Assembly: GCA_045655865.1 (NCBI GenBank)
Contig: JAZOQB010000047.1
Coordinates: forward strand, 1 to 64,000
Direction: 5' to 3'
DNA length: 64,000 nucleotides
DNA from: RGIG5579 sp045655865
GTDB taxonomy: Bacteria; Bacillota; Clostridia; Oscillospirales; SIG627
Shown here: positions 7,913 through 16,941 of the stretch, piece by piece
Position numbering within the stretch: the stretch's first letter is position 1
Layout: each line of letters begins with the position of its first letter
The notes under the pieces: generated by a model
What the model was told of the DNA's origin: nothing
The model's input: only the letters and a program-made list of their open reading frames with translations
Databases searched by the model: none
Translations under genes and position numbers: made by a program

Positions 7913-10198
7913 TTAGTTTTTTTCCTCGACGCGAACTTCTCCCTGCACAACAAACATTTTTATGGCAGAAAGCTTGCCCTCTCGATCGGCAACCACGCAA
8001 TCTGCGATCTTATCTTCAATTTCCGTCTGGAGAAAACGGGCCATATTTCTGGCTCCGTACTTTTCGCTAAAGGACTTTTCCGCTACGTGTGAAACAACAT
8101 CCCGGTCAAAAGAAAGGGCGATTCCCTTTTCCGCCATGGCAAGCTGCAATTCCTCAAGGCGCAGGCTGGCAATGGCCAAAAAGCTTTCCCGGGAGAGTTT
8201 GGAGAAGGTGATGATCTCATCCACGCGATTGATAAATTCCGGACGCAAAAAGCCTTCCAGCCCCTTCATCGTTCGGGATTCTTCCCCGGCGTCAAGGCTA
8301 TGACCGAAGCCGGATACCCCGGAAAGAACTTGGCTTCCGGCATTGGTGGTCATAACGATCACGGTGTTTTCAAAATTGATTTCCTTGCCGTGGGCGTCAC
8401 TGATACGACCGTCATCCAAGATCTGAAGGAGGATGTTGAGTACATCCGGATGGGCCTTTTCAATCTCATCAAACAATACCACAGAATAGGGCTTGCGACG
8501 GATTTTTTCTGTAAGCTGCCCGGCATCGTCATATCCTACATAACCGGGAGGCGACCCTATGATCCTGGAGACGGAATGCTTCTCCATAAACTCCGACATA
8601 TCAAGTCGAATGAGAGATTCGGTAGAATCGAAAAGCTCTGCGGCAAGGTGCTTGACCAATTCCGTTTTTCCCACACCGGTGGGCCCGGCAAAAATAAAGC
8701 TGGCCGGTTTCTTCTTGACATTGATTCCTGCCCGGTGACGCTTGATGGCACGGCAAACGGCGTCCACGGCCTTCCCCTGGCCGATAATATGCTGGGATAA
8801 CTTTTCCCTCAGAGTGGAGATCTTTTGAAATTCGTTTTCGGAAATGTTCGTTGCGGGGATCCCTGTCCAAGATTCGATAACCCGGGCAATGTCCTGGAGA
8901 TTTAATTCGATTTTGTCCCGCTCCAGAGACAGTCGTTGAAATTCCTCCTGACTACGCATTTCCCCCACCTTAATCTCTGCAATACGGGCGTAGGTGGAGT
9001 CATCTGCATCGGTTGCGGCTTCCAGCTCTTCCCTTTCTTTTCGATCCTGCTCGATCTGTTTGGCCAATCGGTCAATGCGATTGATCACATCGCTCTCAAT
9101 GGCTTTCCTGGCACAAGCTTCATCCAAAATATCAATAGCCTTATCGGGAAGAAAACGGTCGGTAATATAGCGTTCCGAAAGGGTCACCGTCGTTCTCAGG
9201 ATCGACTCAGGTACCCGCAGGCCATGATAAGTTTCATAATACTTTTTCACGCCTTTTAAGATCTCAATGGCTTTTTGCACAGTAGGCTCATCCACCATCA
9301 CCGGTTGAAAGCGCCGCTCCAGTGCCTGATCTTTTTCAATATATTTTCGATACTCCGCAAGGGTCGTAGCCCCGATGATCTGAATCTCGCCGCGAGAGAG
9401 GGCGGGCTTGAGGATATTGGCGCAACTCATTCCTCCCTCGGAGTCCCCCGCGCCAACGATGGTATGGATCTCATCGATGACAAGAATGATATTGCCAAGC
9501 TTCTTGACTTCTTCTACCAAGCTTTTGACTCGACTCTCAAACTGCCCACGGAAATGAGTACCCGCGACCAAAGCGGTCAAATCCAAAAGAAAAACTTCCT
9601 TGTCCGTTAGCCGATACGGCACTTTTTTCTCTGCAATGCGCTGAGCCAAAAGCTCTGCAATGGCAGTCTTGCCCACGCCGGGCTCTCCAATAAGACAGGG
9701 GTTATTCTTCTGACGGCGGCAAAGAATTTGAATCACGCGATCAAGTTCCGCTTCCCTTCCGATGACCCGATCCAATTCCCCGGCGGCGGCCCGGGCAGTA
9801 AGGTCAATACAGAACCCATCCAGCATTTTTCCATGCTTTTTTCTTTTTTTGCCGTCTTTTTCTCGCGGTTCCTCTTTTTTCTCTTCCTTTTCTTCTTTTT
9901 CCATTGCTTGGGCCGGCATGGTGCCGCCGAAAATGGAGTGAATATCCAGAGGGAACGCTCCGCTTTCCTCGCCCGGTTCCATGCCCTCGATTCCTTCGAT
10001 CATCTGGCCCATCTGCTGCTCAATCAGGTCCATATCTTCATCCCGGATCCCCATTTTGTCCATGTAATCACAAAAAGGCTTGATCTTCAGTTCTTTGGCG
10101 CAACGGATACAAAGACCTTCTGAGGTCACTTTTTCTCCTTGGATCTTGTTGATATAAATCACAGCAGGACGCTGTTTGCAGCGGGAACATAATTTCAT
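7913..10198 (-). CDS. ClpE/ClpC-type AAA+ unfoldase with N-terminal zinc finger
   Basis: A 761-residue Hsp100 protein that should unfold substrates and feed them to ClpP. The start at 10198 ([11 protein letters not shown]) was chosen because an N-terminal treble-clef follows immediately: CSRC near 4-7 and CIRC near 30-33, as in ClpE and McsA. An acidic/Lys-rich linker runs to about residue 125. AAA domain 1 has GEPGVGKT and [13 protein letters not shown] short middle domain follows, then AAA domain 2 with [10 protein letters not shown] and [11 protein letters not shown], and a VSGFG segment where the ClpP-docking loop is expected. It lacks the double Clp-N repeats of ClpC, so ClpE is the closer match. 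It lies 10 bases after the pgsA-type gene and 19 before the pseudo-ATPase. No CtsR or McsB gene is nearby. Confidence 0.88.
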   Translation of the reverse strand: MKLCSRCKQRPAVIYINKIQGEKVTSEGLCIRCAKELKIKPFCDYMDKMGIRDEDMDLIEQQMGQMIEGIEGMEPGEESGAFPLDIHSIFGGTMPAQAMEKEEKEEKKEEPREKDGKKRKKHGKMLDGFCIDLTARAAAGELDRVIGREAELDRVIQILCRRQKNNPCLIGEPGVGKTAIAELLAQRIAEKKVPYRLTDKEVFLLDLTALVAGTHFRGQFESRVKSLVEEVKKLGNIILVIDEIHTIVGAGDSEGGMSCANILKPALSRGEIQIIGATTLAEYRKYIEKDQALERRFQPVMVDEPTVQKAIEILKGVKKYYETYHGLRVPESILRTTVTLSERYITDRFLPDKAIDILDEACARKAIESDVINRIDRLAKQIEQDRKEREELEAATDADDSTYARIAEIKVGEMRSQEEFQRLSLERDKIELNLQDIARVIESWTGIPATNISENEFQKISTLREKLSQHIIGQGKAVDAVCRAIKRHRAGINVKKKPASFIFAGPTGVGKTELVKHLAAELFDSTESLIRLDMSEFMEKHSVSRIIGSPPGYVGYDDAGQLTEKIRRKPYSVVLFDEIEKAHPDVLNILLQILDDGRISDAHGKEINFENTVIVMTTNAGSQVLSGVSGFGHSLDAGEESRTMKGLEGFLRPEFINRVDEIITFSKLSRESFLAIASLRLEELQLAMAEKGIALSFDRDVVSHVAEKSFSEKYGARNMARFLQTEIEDKIADCVVADREGKLSAIKMFVVQGEVRVEEKN

Positions 10199-10208
10199 TC
10201 TTTGGTCC

Positions 10209-10847
10209 TTACTTTCTTTTCTTTTCTTTTTGGTTCTTGGTATGTTTTTTATTTTGTATGATCGCTTCCTTCGTAGACTGAATCTGGGCGGCATAGTTGA
10301 AAACGTAAATCGCAAAAGCCATGAGCATCACCAGAATCAAAGCAATACAAAGGAAATTGCAAAACATCATATCGCCTTCTGTTGCCGCAGGGAAAAAGTG
10401 CAGGACGCAGATCAGAACATACCAAACGATCGTAGCCAATTTTCCGCACCAAACCGCGGAGACATACACCTGGCTTTTTGACATGATCAGGTATGCTCCG
10501 ATGATCATCACGATCTCCTTTGTTATAATGATGGAGGCCAGGATAACAAACGGTCCACCGAAACGGATGGCGATACATAAGATGACCGCCGCTTCCAAAA
10601 GCTTATCGGCAAAAGGATCCAGGAGCTTGCCTACGTCGGTGATCCAGTTGTTTCGCCGAGCCAAGAAGCCATCCACAGCATCACTAAATCCCGCTACCAG
10701 AAAGATAATACCGGCTCCCGGCAGCGGATCAATCCCGCCAAAACTTAAAAATCCAAAGAAAACCAGGGCGTAAAGCGGAACCAGAAGGATGCGGAAGGCG
10801 GATATGTAATTTGGAATTTGTTTCGCTTGAAATTTAAAGATTTTCAT
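10209..10847 (-). CDS. pgsA: CDP-alcohol phosphatidyltransferase, PgsA-type
   Basis: This integral membrane enzyme most likely makes phosphatidylglycerophosphate from CDP-diacylglycerol and glycerol-3-phosphate, the first step to phosphatidylglycerol and cardiolipin. The complete family signature D-x2-DG-x2-AR-x8-G-x3-D-x3-D is present near residues 56-78 (SDAVDGFLAR, then GKLLDPFADK). Several hydrophobic helices follow, and the C-terminus is strongly basic. At 212 residues it is slightly longer than typical PgsA. An AAGAAGGAAA site precedes the ATG. The gene lies between cvpA and the Clp gene in the minus-strand train. Other CDP-alcohol transferases, such as cardiolipin synthase of the same fold, cannot be fully excluded. 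Confidence 0.85.
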   Translation of the reverse strand: MKIFKFQAKQIPNYISAFRILLVPLYALVFFGFLSFGGIDPLPGAGIIFLVAGFSDAVDGFLARRNNWITDVGKLLDPFADKLLEAAVILCIAIRFGGPFVILASIIITKEIVMIIGAYLIMSKSQVYVSAVWCGKLATIVWYVLICVLHFFPAATEGDMMFCNFLCIALILVMLMAFAIYVFNYAAQIQSTKEAIIQNKKHTKNQKEKKRK

Positions 10848-10868
10848 AGATTTCCTTCTTAGAAATTA

Positions 10869-11561
10869 TTATCTGAATATATGGATTTGATTAAAAAAAC
10901 GAACCAAAAACGTACGACTTAGATCAAAACTTTGAAGAAAAGCGTAATCGCTTCCCCGCATTCCGGGCTCCAAAAGAGCTAGAAGTGACGAAAGGAGTAC
11001 TGCCAAAACCAGGCCCCAAACCGCTCCCACCGCAAGACCGAGAAAGCGATTGGAAAAGTTTAAAATGGGAAGCCGAGAGATCAGATCCAGCGCTTTTACC
11101 AATACCCGAACGGCAATGGTGAACACGATGAAGAGTACCAGAAATGCAACGGCGTTGCCAATGGCACCGGCAATGGGATCTACCACAAAATCTGCTACTT
11201 TTTCCGCCAACTGTTCCCCGGACTCGGCATGTTCTGCGGCAAAGTCGCGAATCCGTTCCGCACTGACGCCGTAGCGCTCCAAAACCTCATTGCAGGATTC
11301 CGGTAAAGCCGAAAATTCCAAATGCTCCTCTCCGGAACCGGCCTTTTGCTCCAACAGATGCAAAAAATGGCGATGAAGCGCAGGAGAGAAAAACTCTCTG
11401 CTCAAAAAGTTTCCAACGGGACGGAAAAAGAGCGCCGTCAATCCCCAACTGAGCAAACTGCCTACCAAACCGAAAAACGTTTTGATAAAGCCTCTTCGCT
11501 TTCCGATCCACGCACAAAGCACCACAATGGCTATCAGAAGAAGATCACAGATCAGATTCAT
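10869..11561 (-). CDS. CvpA family membrane protein
   Basis: A 230-residue protein with an N-terminal pair of hydrophobic helices (first at about 5-35, containing WIGKRRGFIKTFFGLVGSLLSW), a soluble central insert (about 65-125) and a further hydrophobic block (about 130-205). This matches CvpA/colicin V production proteins, and the R-G-F/K-T-F-F-G pattern at the first loop is typical. Members are linked to envelope homeostasis, but the biochemical function is not established. It is separated by 11 bases from the DUF5711 gene upstream and 21 from pgsA downstream. Confidence 0.8.
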   Translation of the reverse strand: MNLICDLLLIAIVVLCAWIGKRRGFIKTFFGLVGSLLSWGLTALFFRPVGNFLSREFFSPALHRHFLHLLEQKAGSGEEHLEFSALPESCNEVLERYGVSAERIRDFAAEHAESGEQLAEKVADFVVDPIAGAIGNAVAFLVLFIVFTIAVRVLVKALDLISRLPILNFSNRFLGLAVGAVWGLVLAVLLSSLLALLEPGMRGSDYAFLQSFDLSRTFLVRFFNQIHIFR

Positions 11562-11572
11562 AGTGTTTCCCC

Positions 11573-12736
11573 TTAATTAAAAATTCGAATATCCGCCGTG
11601 GTCTCTGAGCAAAGGATAATGGTCCGATCTCCCAAAACACCAAAGCTGGAATAATCCCCGGATAGGCTATATTCCACCATCTCCTCCCCTGCACGAAGGG
11701 CGAAGAGACTGGTATGAGTGAGCACGTACACCGTATCTTCCCAAATCTGCACGTCTCGGATCTGTACCGAAAACTTCTGAGAAAACACTTCATTTGCCTC
11801 CCGGTCAAACACACGGAGGCGAAAGTTTACGCCCACGGAAAGTTCATTTTGAACCACAGCGCACAGCCGATCCCCATACACTGCCTGACTAAGACTGGAT
11901 CGGGGAAAGGCGGCAGAGCGAATCTGTTCTCCGGCTTTAATATACTTTAAACTTTCATTGGTCAAGAGAAGAGTGCCTTTGCGGTCGGTCGAATGGGAAA
12001 GAGGCATTTCACCGGAAAAAGCAAAGGAAGAAGATTTGGATTCCTTGCCTAGCTCCAGTTCAACCAATTCCCCCAGAAGCGCGCCGTTGTCCACACGAAT
12101 GGCAGATACGGTGAGAATATCGTTATCGGAAAGGTTTGCGTCTACGGCGAATTTATCCGAAGAAAACCAGGTCTGTATCTCCTGGAAATCCCGATCGTAA
12201 ACAAAAACCGCCGAATGATAGGATTTTTCCGACGTGACCACGCAAAAATCGCCGTCATCATTCACGGAAACCGATTGGATCACATAATCAAAATTCTTTT
12301 CGAAAAGAAGAGCAAACGAATTGTACACACGAACCTGATGCCCACCCAGATCGTACACGACCAGATATCGATCTGCGCAGACACAAATAGGATGCGTCAT
12401 GCTGTACCGATCGGTCATAACGGCACTTCCCCGGCGGTCGTACAAAGTGATCCCGCTCCCGTTCACCAGAGCAAGATCTCCCCGAAAAACGTGAAAGCGG
12501 TTGGTAGAATCCGCGTGATAATGGATCTGCGATTCCTGAGAAAAAGCACCCGAGGAAGAAAAATCCAAGTATTTGATCAAATATCTCACATTTTCCACGG
12601 TGATATCGTTTTTAAACAGAACCAACCCGACCAAAAGGAATACGACCAGAACGGTCAGCGCTATAAACTTATAAAGGCGGTATTCTTTGGCCTTTTTCTC
12701 CGACCGGGTATCCGCAGACTTCTCTAACTGGCTCAT
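11573..12736 (-). CDS. DUF5711 family membrane-anchored protein
   Basis: A 387-residue protein with a short charged cytoplasmic N-terminus, one transmembrane helix at about residues 25-43 and a large extracytoplasmic part rich in short beta-strand repeats (patterns such as LALVNGSGITLYDRRG and YLVVYDLGGHQVRVYN), as expected for a beta-propeller. It resembles DUF5711, a family I associate with Clostridia. No enzyme motif is visible. It lies between truA and cvpA, with a 44-base gap before it. A surface scaffold or sensor role would be guesswork. Confidence 0.65.
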   Translation of the reverse strand: MSQLEKSADTRSEKKAKEYRLYKFIALTVLVVFLLVGLVLFKNDITVENVRYLIKYLDFSSSGAFSQESQIHYHADSTNRFHVFRGDLALVNGSGITLYDRRGSAVMTDRYSMTHPICVCADRYLVVYDLGGHQVRVYNSFALLFEKNFDYVIQSVSVNDDGDFCVVTSEKSYHSAVFVYDRDFQEIQTWFSSDKFAVDANLSDNDILTVSAIRVDNGALLGELVELELGKESKSSSFAFSGEMPLSHSTDRKGTLLLTNESLKYIKAGEQIRSAAFPRSSLSQAVYGDRLCAVVQNELSVGVNFRLRVFDREANEVFSQKFSVQIRDVQIWEDTVYVLTHTSLFALRAGEEMVEYSLSGDYSSFGVLGDRTIILCSETTADIRIFN

Positions 12737-12780
12737 TCGGTCTCCTTATCTTAATTTTATACTTTCTCGGCGGTGTTTAA

Positions 12781-13512
12781 TCAATATTCCACCGTTTCCA
12801 GGTAAAGTCCTTGTGGTGGCACGGTGATCCCACCCAGCGTTCGATCTCCTGCGGCTAAAAGCTCCGGGATGGTCCGATCCAGCTTTCCCAGGTCCGCATA
12901 GATCAAAGTCCCTACCATGATGCGAACCATGTTGTATAAAAAGCCGTTGCCGGAGACCAAAAAATCAATCCGATCCCCTTCACGAAACACCCGAAAAGAG
13001 TAGATCTGACGGACGGTATCTTGAATTTTGCTCCCGGAAGCCATGAAGGCCCGAAAGTCGTGCCGTCCCACAAAATCTTGGGCTACATCATTCATATGTT
13101 CTGCGTCCAAAGGAACCGGCCAAAAACCTGCTCGCTTTTCTTCAAAAGGATCTCGGATTCTCGCATTCCATAGGCGATAGCGATAGGTTTTTCCTTTGCA
13201 AGAAAACCGGGCATGAAAACTCGGATCCACCGCCTCCGCCCGTTTGACAGCGATATCACCGGGAAGAAGGGCGTTGAGGGCCAGCGGAAGCTTTTCCAAA
13301 GGAAACGTCTTTTCCAGATCAAAATGGCAGACAAAGGTCTTGGCATGCACTCCGGCATCGGTTCGGCTGCAGCCAGAGACCGAAATCATTTTTCCAAAAA
13401 GCTGGGACAGAGCATTTTGCAAAACGCCCTGTACCGTGACTGCGTTTTCCTGCATTTGCCAGCCATGAAAAGCTGTGCCGTCATAGGAGAGGGTAAGTTT
13501 TATACGAATCAT
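12781..13512 (-). CDS. truA: tRNA pseudouridine(38-40) synthase TruA
   Basis: This enzyme isomerises uridines 38, 39 and 40 of the tRNA anticodon stem-loop. The 243-residue protein starts at MIRIKLTLSYDG. The frame is open upstream, but that part lies within ecfT and is not family-like. The catalytic aspartate is in SGCSRTDAGVHA near residue 50, followed by the KTFVCHF segment. The region with RNPF-type pairing (LWNARIRDPF) and C-terminal FLYNMVRIMVGTL near 195 are diagnostic. The ATG overlaps the TGA of ecfT (ATGA). The order ecfA1-ecfA2-ecfT-truA is the standard Firmicutes arrangement. Confidence 0.95.
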   Translation of the reverse strand: MIRIKLTLSYDGTAFHGWQMQENAVTVQGVLQNALSQLFGKMISVSGCSRTDAGVHAKTFVCHFDLEKTFPLEKLPLALNALLPGDIAVKRAEAVDPSFHARFSCKGKTYRYRLWNARIRDPFEEKRAGFWPVPLDAEHMNDVAQDFVGRHDFRAFMASGSKIQDTVRQIYSFRVFREGDRIDFLVSGNGFLYNMVRIMVGTLIYADLGKLDRTIPELLAAGDRTLGGITVPPQGLYLETVEY

Positions 13513-14336
13513 AAGGAGCCCCCAAAGGAAAACGGAATCCATCCAAGAACAAAGATCACGGCAAAAAGAAGAAGAAACGTAAAAAAGCTTACAACATCTG
13601 AAAGGGACAGATGCATCACCTTCATACGGGTCCTGCCTTCTCCTCCGGTGTAACAGCGGCACTCCATGGCAACAGCCAGATCCGTGGCTCGGGAAAAGGC
13701 GGAAATAAAAAGAGGGATGAGAATCGGCATCAAAGCCTTTGCACGGCGGAAAATACTCCCGGTCTCAAAGTCGGCACCCCGTGCCTTTTGGGCGTTGATG
13801 ATCTTTTCCGTCTCCTCTGTCAAAAGAGGGATAAACCGAAGTGTCAGAGACATCATCATAGCAAACTCATGAACCGGGACCCGTATTTTTTTCAAAGGCA
13901 AAAGGAGTCTCTCCAAAGCATCGGTCAGGTCCATGGGGCTGGTGGTATAGGTGAGCAGGAGACTGGTCCCCATCACCAGCGCGGTAATGCGGATGATCAT
14001 ATAAACGGCGCGCCAGAGACCCTCAGGATAGATATGGAGAAAATAAAAATCCAGCAAAGGTTTTTCGCCGCCGGTCCAAAACAGATTGATGATTGCAGTA
14101 AAGACTGCAATGAAGGCGATTGGCTTCAGACCTTTCAAAATCACCTTAAATGAGATGCCGGAAAGGGCGATCATGGCGAAAATGAGGATCAATAAATATC
14201 CAAAAGAAAGAATGTTTTTTGCAAAAAAGACCGCCACGACAAAAAAGACCATGAGAAGGATCTTAAGGCGAGGATCCAATTTGTGAAGGACGCTATTTCC
14301 GGGGAAATACTGCCCCAAAGTCATATCTTTCAGCAT
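13509..14336 (-). CDS. ecfT: ECF transporter transmembrane component EcfT
   Basis: The 275-residue integral membrane coupling protein of energy-coupling factor vitamin importers. It links the two ATPases to interchangeable substrate-binding S components such as the FolT encoded in this window. Hydrophobic helices occupy the first half. The two coupling-helix motifs that contact the ATPases are seen as QKARGADF near residue 185 and ECRCYTGGEGRTR near 225; the second has Cys in place of the usual Ala/Gly in the A-R-G pattern. The start overlaps the ecfA2 stop by seven bases and the stop overlaps truA. Confidence 0.95.
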   Translation of the reverse strand: MLKDMTLGQYFPGNSVLHKLDPRLKILLMVFFVVAVFFAKNILSFGYLLILIFAMIALSGISFKVILKGLKPIAFIAVFTAIINLFWTGGEKPLLDFYFLHIYPEGLWRAVYMIIRITALVMGTSLLLTYTTSPMDLTDALERLLLPLKKIRVPVHEFAMMMSLTLRFIPLLTEETEKIINAQKARGADFETGSIFRRAKALMPILIPLFISAFSRATDLAVAMECRCYTGGEGRTRMKVMHLSLSDVVSFFTFLLLFAVIFVLGWIPFSFGGSL

Positions 14337-15193
14337 CCTCTCCCCTCCTTCCAGAGCCGGGTCAATTCCAGAACCGCATCCGAAACTGTATGGATCGACG
14401 GAGAGACCGGAAGCCCTCGTTCCCTTAAACGTCGCATCAAACCGGTCACTTGAGGAAGCGCCAGACCGGCGTCCTGAATGGCGTGGGCATTTTGAAACAC
14501 ACGGTCCACGGTATCATGAAGGATGGCACACCCATCTTTTAAAACCACAAGCTCATCTGCAAAGCGAGCCACGTCTTCCATGCTGTGGGAAATCAGCAAA
14601 ACCGTTTTGTTTTTTTCTTTTTGGTAACGGCGAAGTCTTCCCAAGATCTCTTCCCTGCCGCTGGGGTCCAATCCGGCAGCGGGTTCGTCTAAAACGAGGA
14701 CCTCGGGATCCATTGCCAAAACGCCCGCAATGGCGACCCGTCTCTTCTGGCCGCCGGAAAGTTCAAAGGGTGACTTTTCCATCCAAAAGTCCTCTACCCC
14801 GGCAAAATGGGCGGCATCCCGTACCAAAGCTTGAATCTCTTCTTGACTTTTTCCCATGTTCTTTGGGCCAAAGGCAATATCACGGTACACCGTTTCCTCA
14901 AAAAGCTGATATTCGGGATACTGAAACACCAATCCCACGCGAAACCGGTACGAAACCAGCTTTTTGGGATCGGAAAAAAGATCCTCTCCGTCCAAAAGGA
15001 CACGGCCGGAGGTAGGTTTTAAAATTCCATTCAATAACTGCGCCAGAGTGCTCTTTCCTGATCCGGTATGTCCGATAATGCCCGTAAGACGCCCCGGCGT
15101 GAAAACCAGATCCAAATCTTTCAGGGCAGTTTTTTCAAAGGGGGTATCCGGACCGTAGAGATAGGAAATCCGTTCCAGTTTGATTTCTGCCAT
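14330..15193 (-). CDS. ecfA2: ECF transporter ATPase EcfA2
   Basis: One of the two ATP-hydrolysing subunits of the group II ECF importer. The start at 15193 (MAEIKLERISYLYG) is one base after the ecfA1 stop; an alternative start 15 bases upstream would overlap ecfA1. The Walker A sequence GHTGSGKST is near residue 40, the Q-loop VFQYPEYQLFE near 90, the signature LSGGQKRRVAIAG near 140, Walker B VLVLDEPAAGLDP near 160 and the switch histidine LISHSMEDV near 195. At 287 residues it has the C-terminal regulatory extension expected of EcfA. All catalytic residues are present. Confidence 0.95.
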   Translation of the reverse strand: MAEIKLERISYLYGPDTPFEKTALKDLDLVFTPGRLTGIIGHTGSGKSTLAQLLNGILKPTSGRVLLDGEDLFSDPKKLVSYRFRVGLVFQYPEYQLFEETVYRDIAFGPKNMGKSQEEIQALVRDAAHFAGVEDFWMEKSPFELSGGQKRRVAIAGVLAMDPEVLVLDEPAAGLDPSGREEILGRLRRYQKEKNKTVLLISHSMEDVARFADELVVLKDGCAILHDTVDRVFQNAHAIQDAGLALPQVTGLMRRLRERGLPVSPSIHTVSDAVLELTRLWKEGRGC

Positions 15194-15194
15194 G

Positions 15195-16064
15195 TTACTC
15201 TTTTCCAAACAAAGTGATAAGAAAATCCGCCGCTTCTTCTTCGCTTAAGACCCCTGCGGGGAAGCGGACGTTTTCAAAAGCTCTTTCCTGAGAAAGCAAG
15301 TAGATCAATTCCGTTACCTGGGGAGCGTCCAGACCGGTGGAATGAAGGAGAGGTACGTCTGAAAAAATCTCTTTGGGAGATCCGTCTCGGATCACGCTTC
15401 CCTCTTCCATTACCACCACTCGCTCCGCCTGGGCCGCTTCATCCATGTGGTGCGTGATCAAAACGATAGTAATGTTTTCTTCCCGGTGAAGCCGGAGAAT
15501 GGTCTCCATGATCTCCCGCCTTCCCTGAGGATCCAGCATGGCGGTAGATTCATCAAACAAAATGCATTCCGGCTTCATAGCCAGAATTCCGGCAATGGCG
15601 ATCCTCTGCTTCTGTCCGCCGGACAGCTTATTGGGAGAATGACGGGCAAACGCCTCCATCCCCACAGTACGAAGGGCATGATCTACACGGCTACGGATCT
15701 GCACAGGGTCGACACCGAGATTTTCCGGACCGAAGGCCACATCCTCTTCCACAAGGTTTGATACCAATTGGTTATCTGGATTTTGGAATACCATTCCAAC
15801 TTTCCGTCGAATGGAGACAAGATTTTCTTCTTCTGCGGTATTCATCCCCGCAACCGTAACCTGCCCGGAGCTTGGTAAAAGGATGCCATTGAACAGTTTT
15901 ACCAGGGTGCTTTTTCCACTTCCGTTTCGACCTAGGATAGCCACAAAACTTCCCTTTTCGATCTCCAGGGTCACATTTTTTACCGCGGCGGAATTTTCCC
16001 GATTCTCTTCCGACTCGTAGCGAAAGGAAACGTCTTTACAAGAAATGATTGGTTCAGGCTTCAA
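15195..16064 (-). CDS. ecfA1: ECF transporter ATPase EcfA1
   Basis: The partner ATPase of EcfA2. There is no ATG start. The best start is TTG at 16064 or the adjacent TTG at 16067, placed 7 or 4 bases after a strong AAAAGGAG at 16079-16072, giving about 290 residues and overlapping the methyltransferase gene by some 11 bases. Motifs in order are Walker A GRNGSGKST, Q-loop VFQNPDNQLVS, signature LSGGQKQRIAIAG, Walker B CILFDESTAMLDP and switch LITHHMDEA. All are intact. The D-E-S-T Walker B form is normal for EcfA1. The use of TTG may lower its synthesis relative to EcfA2. Confidence 0.93.
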   Translation of the reverse strand: MKPEPIISCKDVSFRYESEENRENSAAVKNVTLEIEKGSFVAILGRNGSGKSTLVKLFNGILLPSSGQVTVAGMNTAEEENLVSIRRKVGMVFQNPDNQLVSNLVEEDVAFGPENLGVDPVQIRSRVDHALRTVGMEAFARHSPNKLSGGQKQRIAIAGILAMKPECILFDESTAMLDPQGRREIMETILRLHREENITIVLITHHMDEAAQAERVVVMEEGSVIRDGSPKEIFSDVPLLHSTGLDAPQVTELIYLLSQERAFENVRFPAGVLSEEEAADFLITLFGKE

Positions 16065-16941
16065 CAATGGACTCCTTTTCCCAACGAGTAGCAAAGCCGC
16101 AAGGCAGGCACATTCCGGTGGTTTTCACCAAAAGACCTACCTCGTCGGAGGCGATGTGTCCCCCGAAACGGCGGCAAACCTCTTCGTTGACAAGATAAGA
16201 AACTGCACTGCCGGAAAGTCCGGTGGTGTAAGAATTGACCAGGTAAAACAGGGGATCTTCACTCAAGATGGAAGCAGTTTGTGAAATGAGCGTATGGATG
16301 CTATCCTCAAGATGCCACATTTCCCCTTTTGGCCCTCTCCCGTAAGAGGGAGGATCCATAATGATCCCGTCGTAGCGATTGCCGCGGCGAGCTTCTCTCT
16401 GAACAAATTTTAAGGCGTCGTCAACCAAGTATCGGCAAGGCGCGTTCTCCATGCCGGAAAGGCGCATGTTTTCCCGGGCCATAGAAACCATGTTTTTTGC
16501 CGCGTCCACGTGACACACGCTGGCACCTCCCGCAGCTGCGGCAAGGCTGGCTCCCCCGGTATAGGCAAAAAGGTTAAGAACCCGGACCTCTTTTCCTTCT
16601 CTGCGCCGCTTTTCACAAAGTCTGCGGATCCAGCGCCAATTGGCAGCCTGCTCCGGAAAAACACCGGTGTGCTTAAAACCCATGGGTTTTACGCAGAAAG
16701 AAAAATCTGCGATCTGGCAAGTCCAATTTTCCGGAAGCTCATTTTTACTCCACGATCCGCCTCCGGCACTGCTGCGGGAATAAGCGGCGTGAGCATGCTT
16801 CCAGGCAGGATGACGGCGAAGACCCTTCCAGATCACCTGGGGGTCGGGACGAATGAGAATATAATTTCCCCAACGCTCCAGCCGTTGTCCGTCAGAAGCG
16901 TCCAAGAGTTCATAGTCCCCTAAATCTTCAACATACCACAT
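16054..16941 (-). CDS. class I SAM-dependent RNA methyltransferase (RlmI/RlmK-like catalytic domain)
   Basis: A 295-residue methyltransferase of the COG1092-type family. The SAM-binding motif VLNLFAYTGGASLAAA is near residue 123, the acidic motif HVDAAKNMV near 145 and the catalytic/target motif IIMDPPSYGRGPKGE near 195. These proteins resemble the methyltransferase domain of RlmI/RlmKL, which makes m5C or m7G in 23S rRNA, but this one lacks an N-terminal PUA domain, so the substrate is uncertain. The ATG overlaps the ruvB TGA (TGATG). It lies between the Holliday-junction genes and the ECF module and is probably co-expressed with both. Confidence 0.8.
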   Translation of the reverse strand: MWYVEDLGDYELLDASDGQRLERWGNYILIRPDPQVIWKGLRRHPAWKHAHAAYSRSSAGGGSWSKNELPENWTCQIADFSFCVKPMGFKHTGVFPEQAANWRWIRRLCEKRRREGKEVRVLNLFAYTGGASLAAAAGGASVCHVDAAKNMVSMARENMRLSGMENAPCRYLVDDALKFVQREARRGNRYDGIIMDPPSYGRGPKGEMWHLEDSIHTLISQTASILSEDPLFYLVNSYTTGLSGSAVSYLVNEEVCRRFGGHIASDEVGLLVKTTGMCLPCGFATRWEKESIVEA

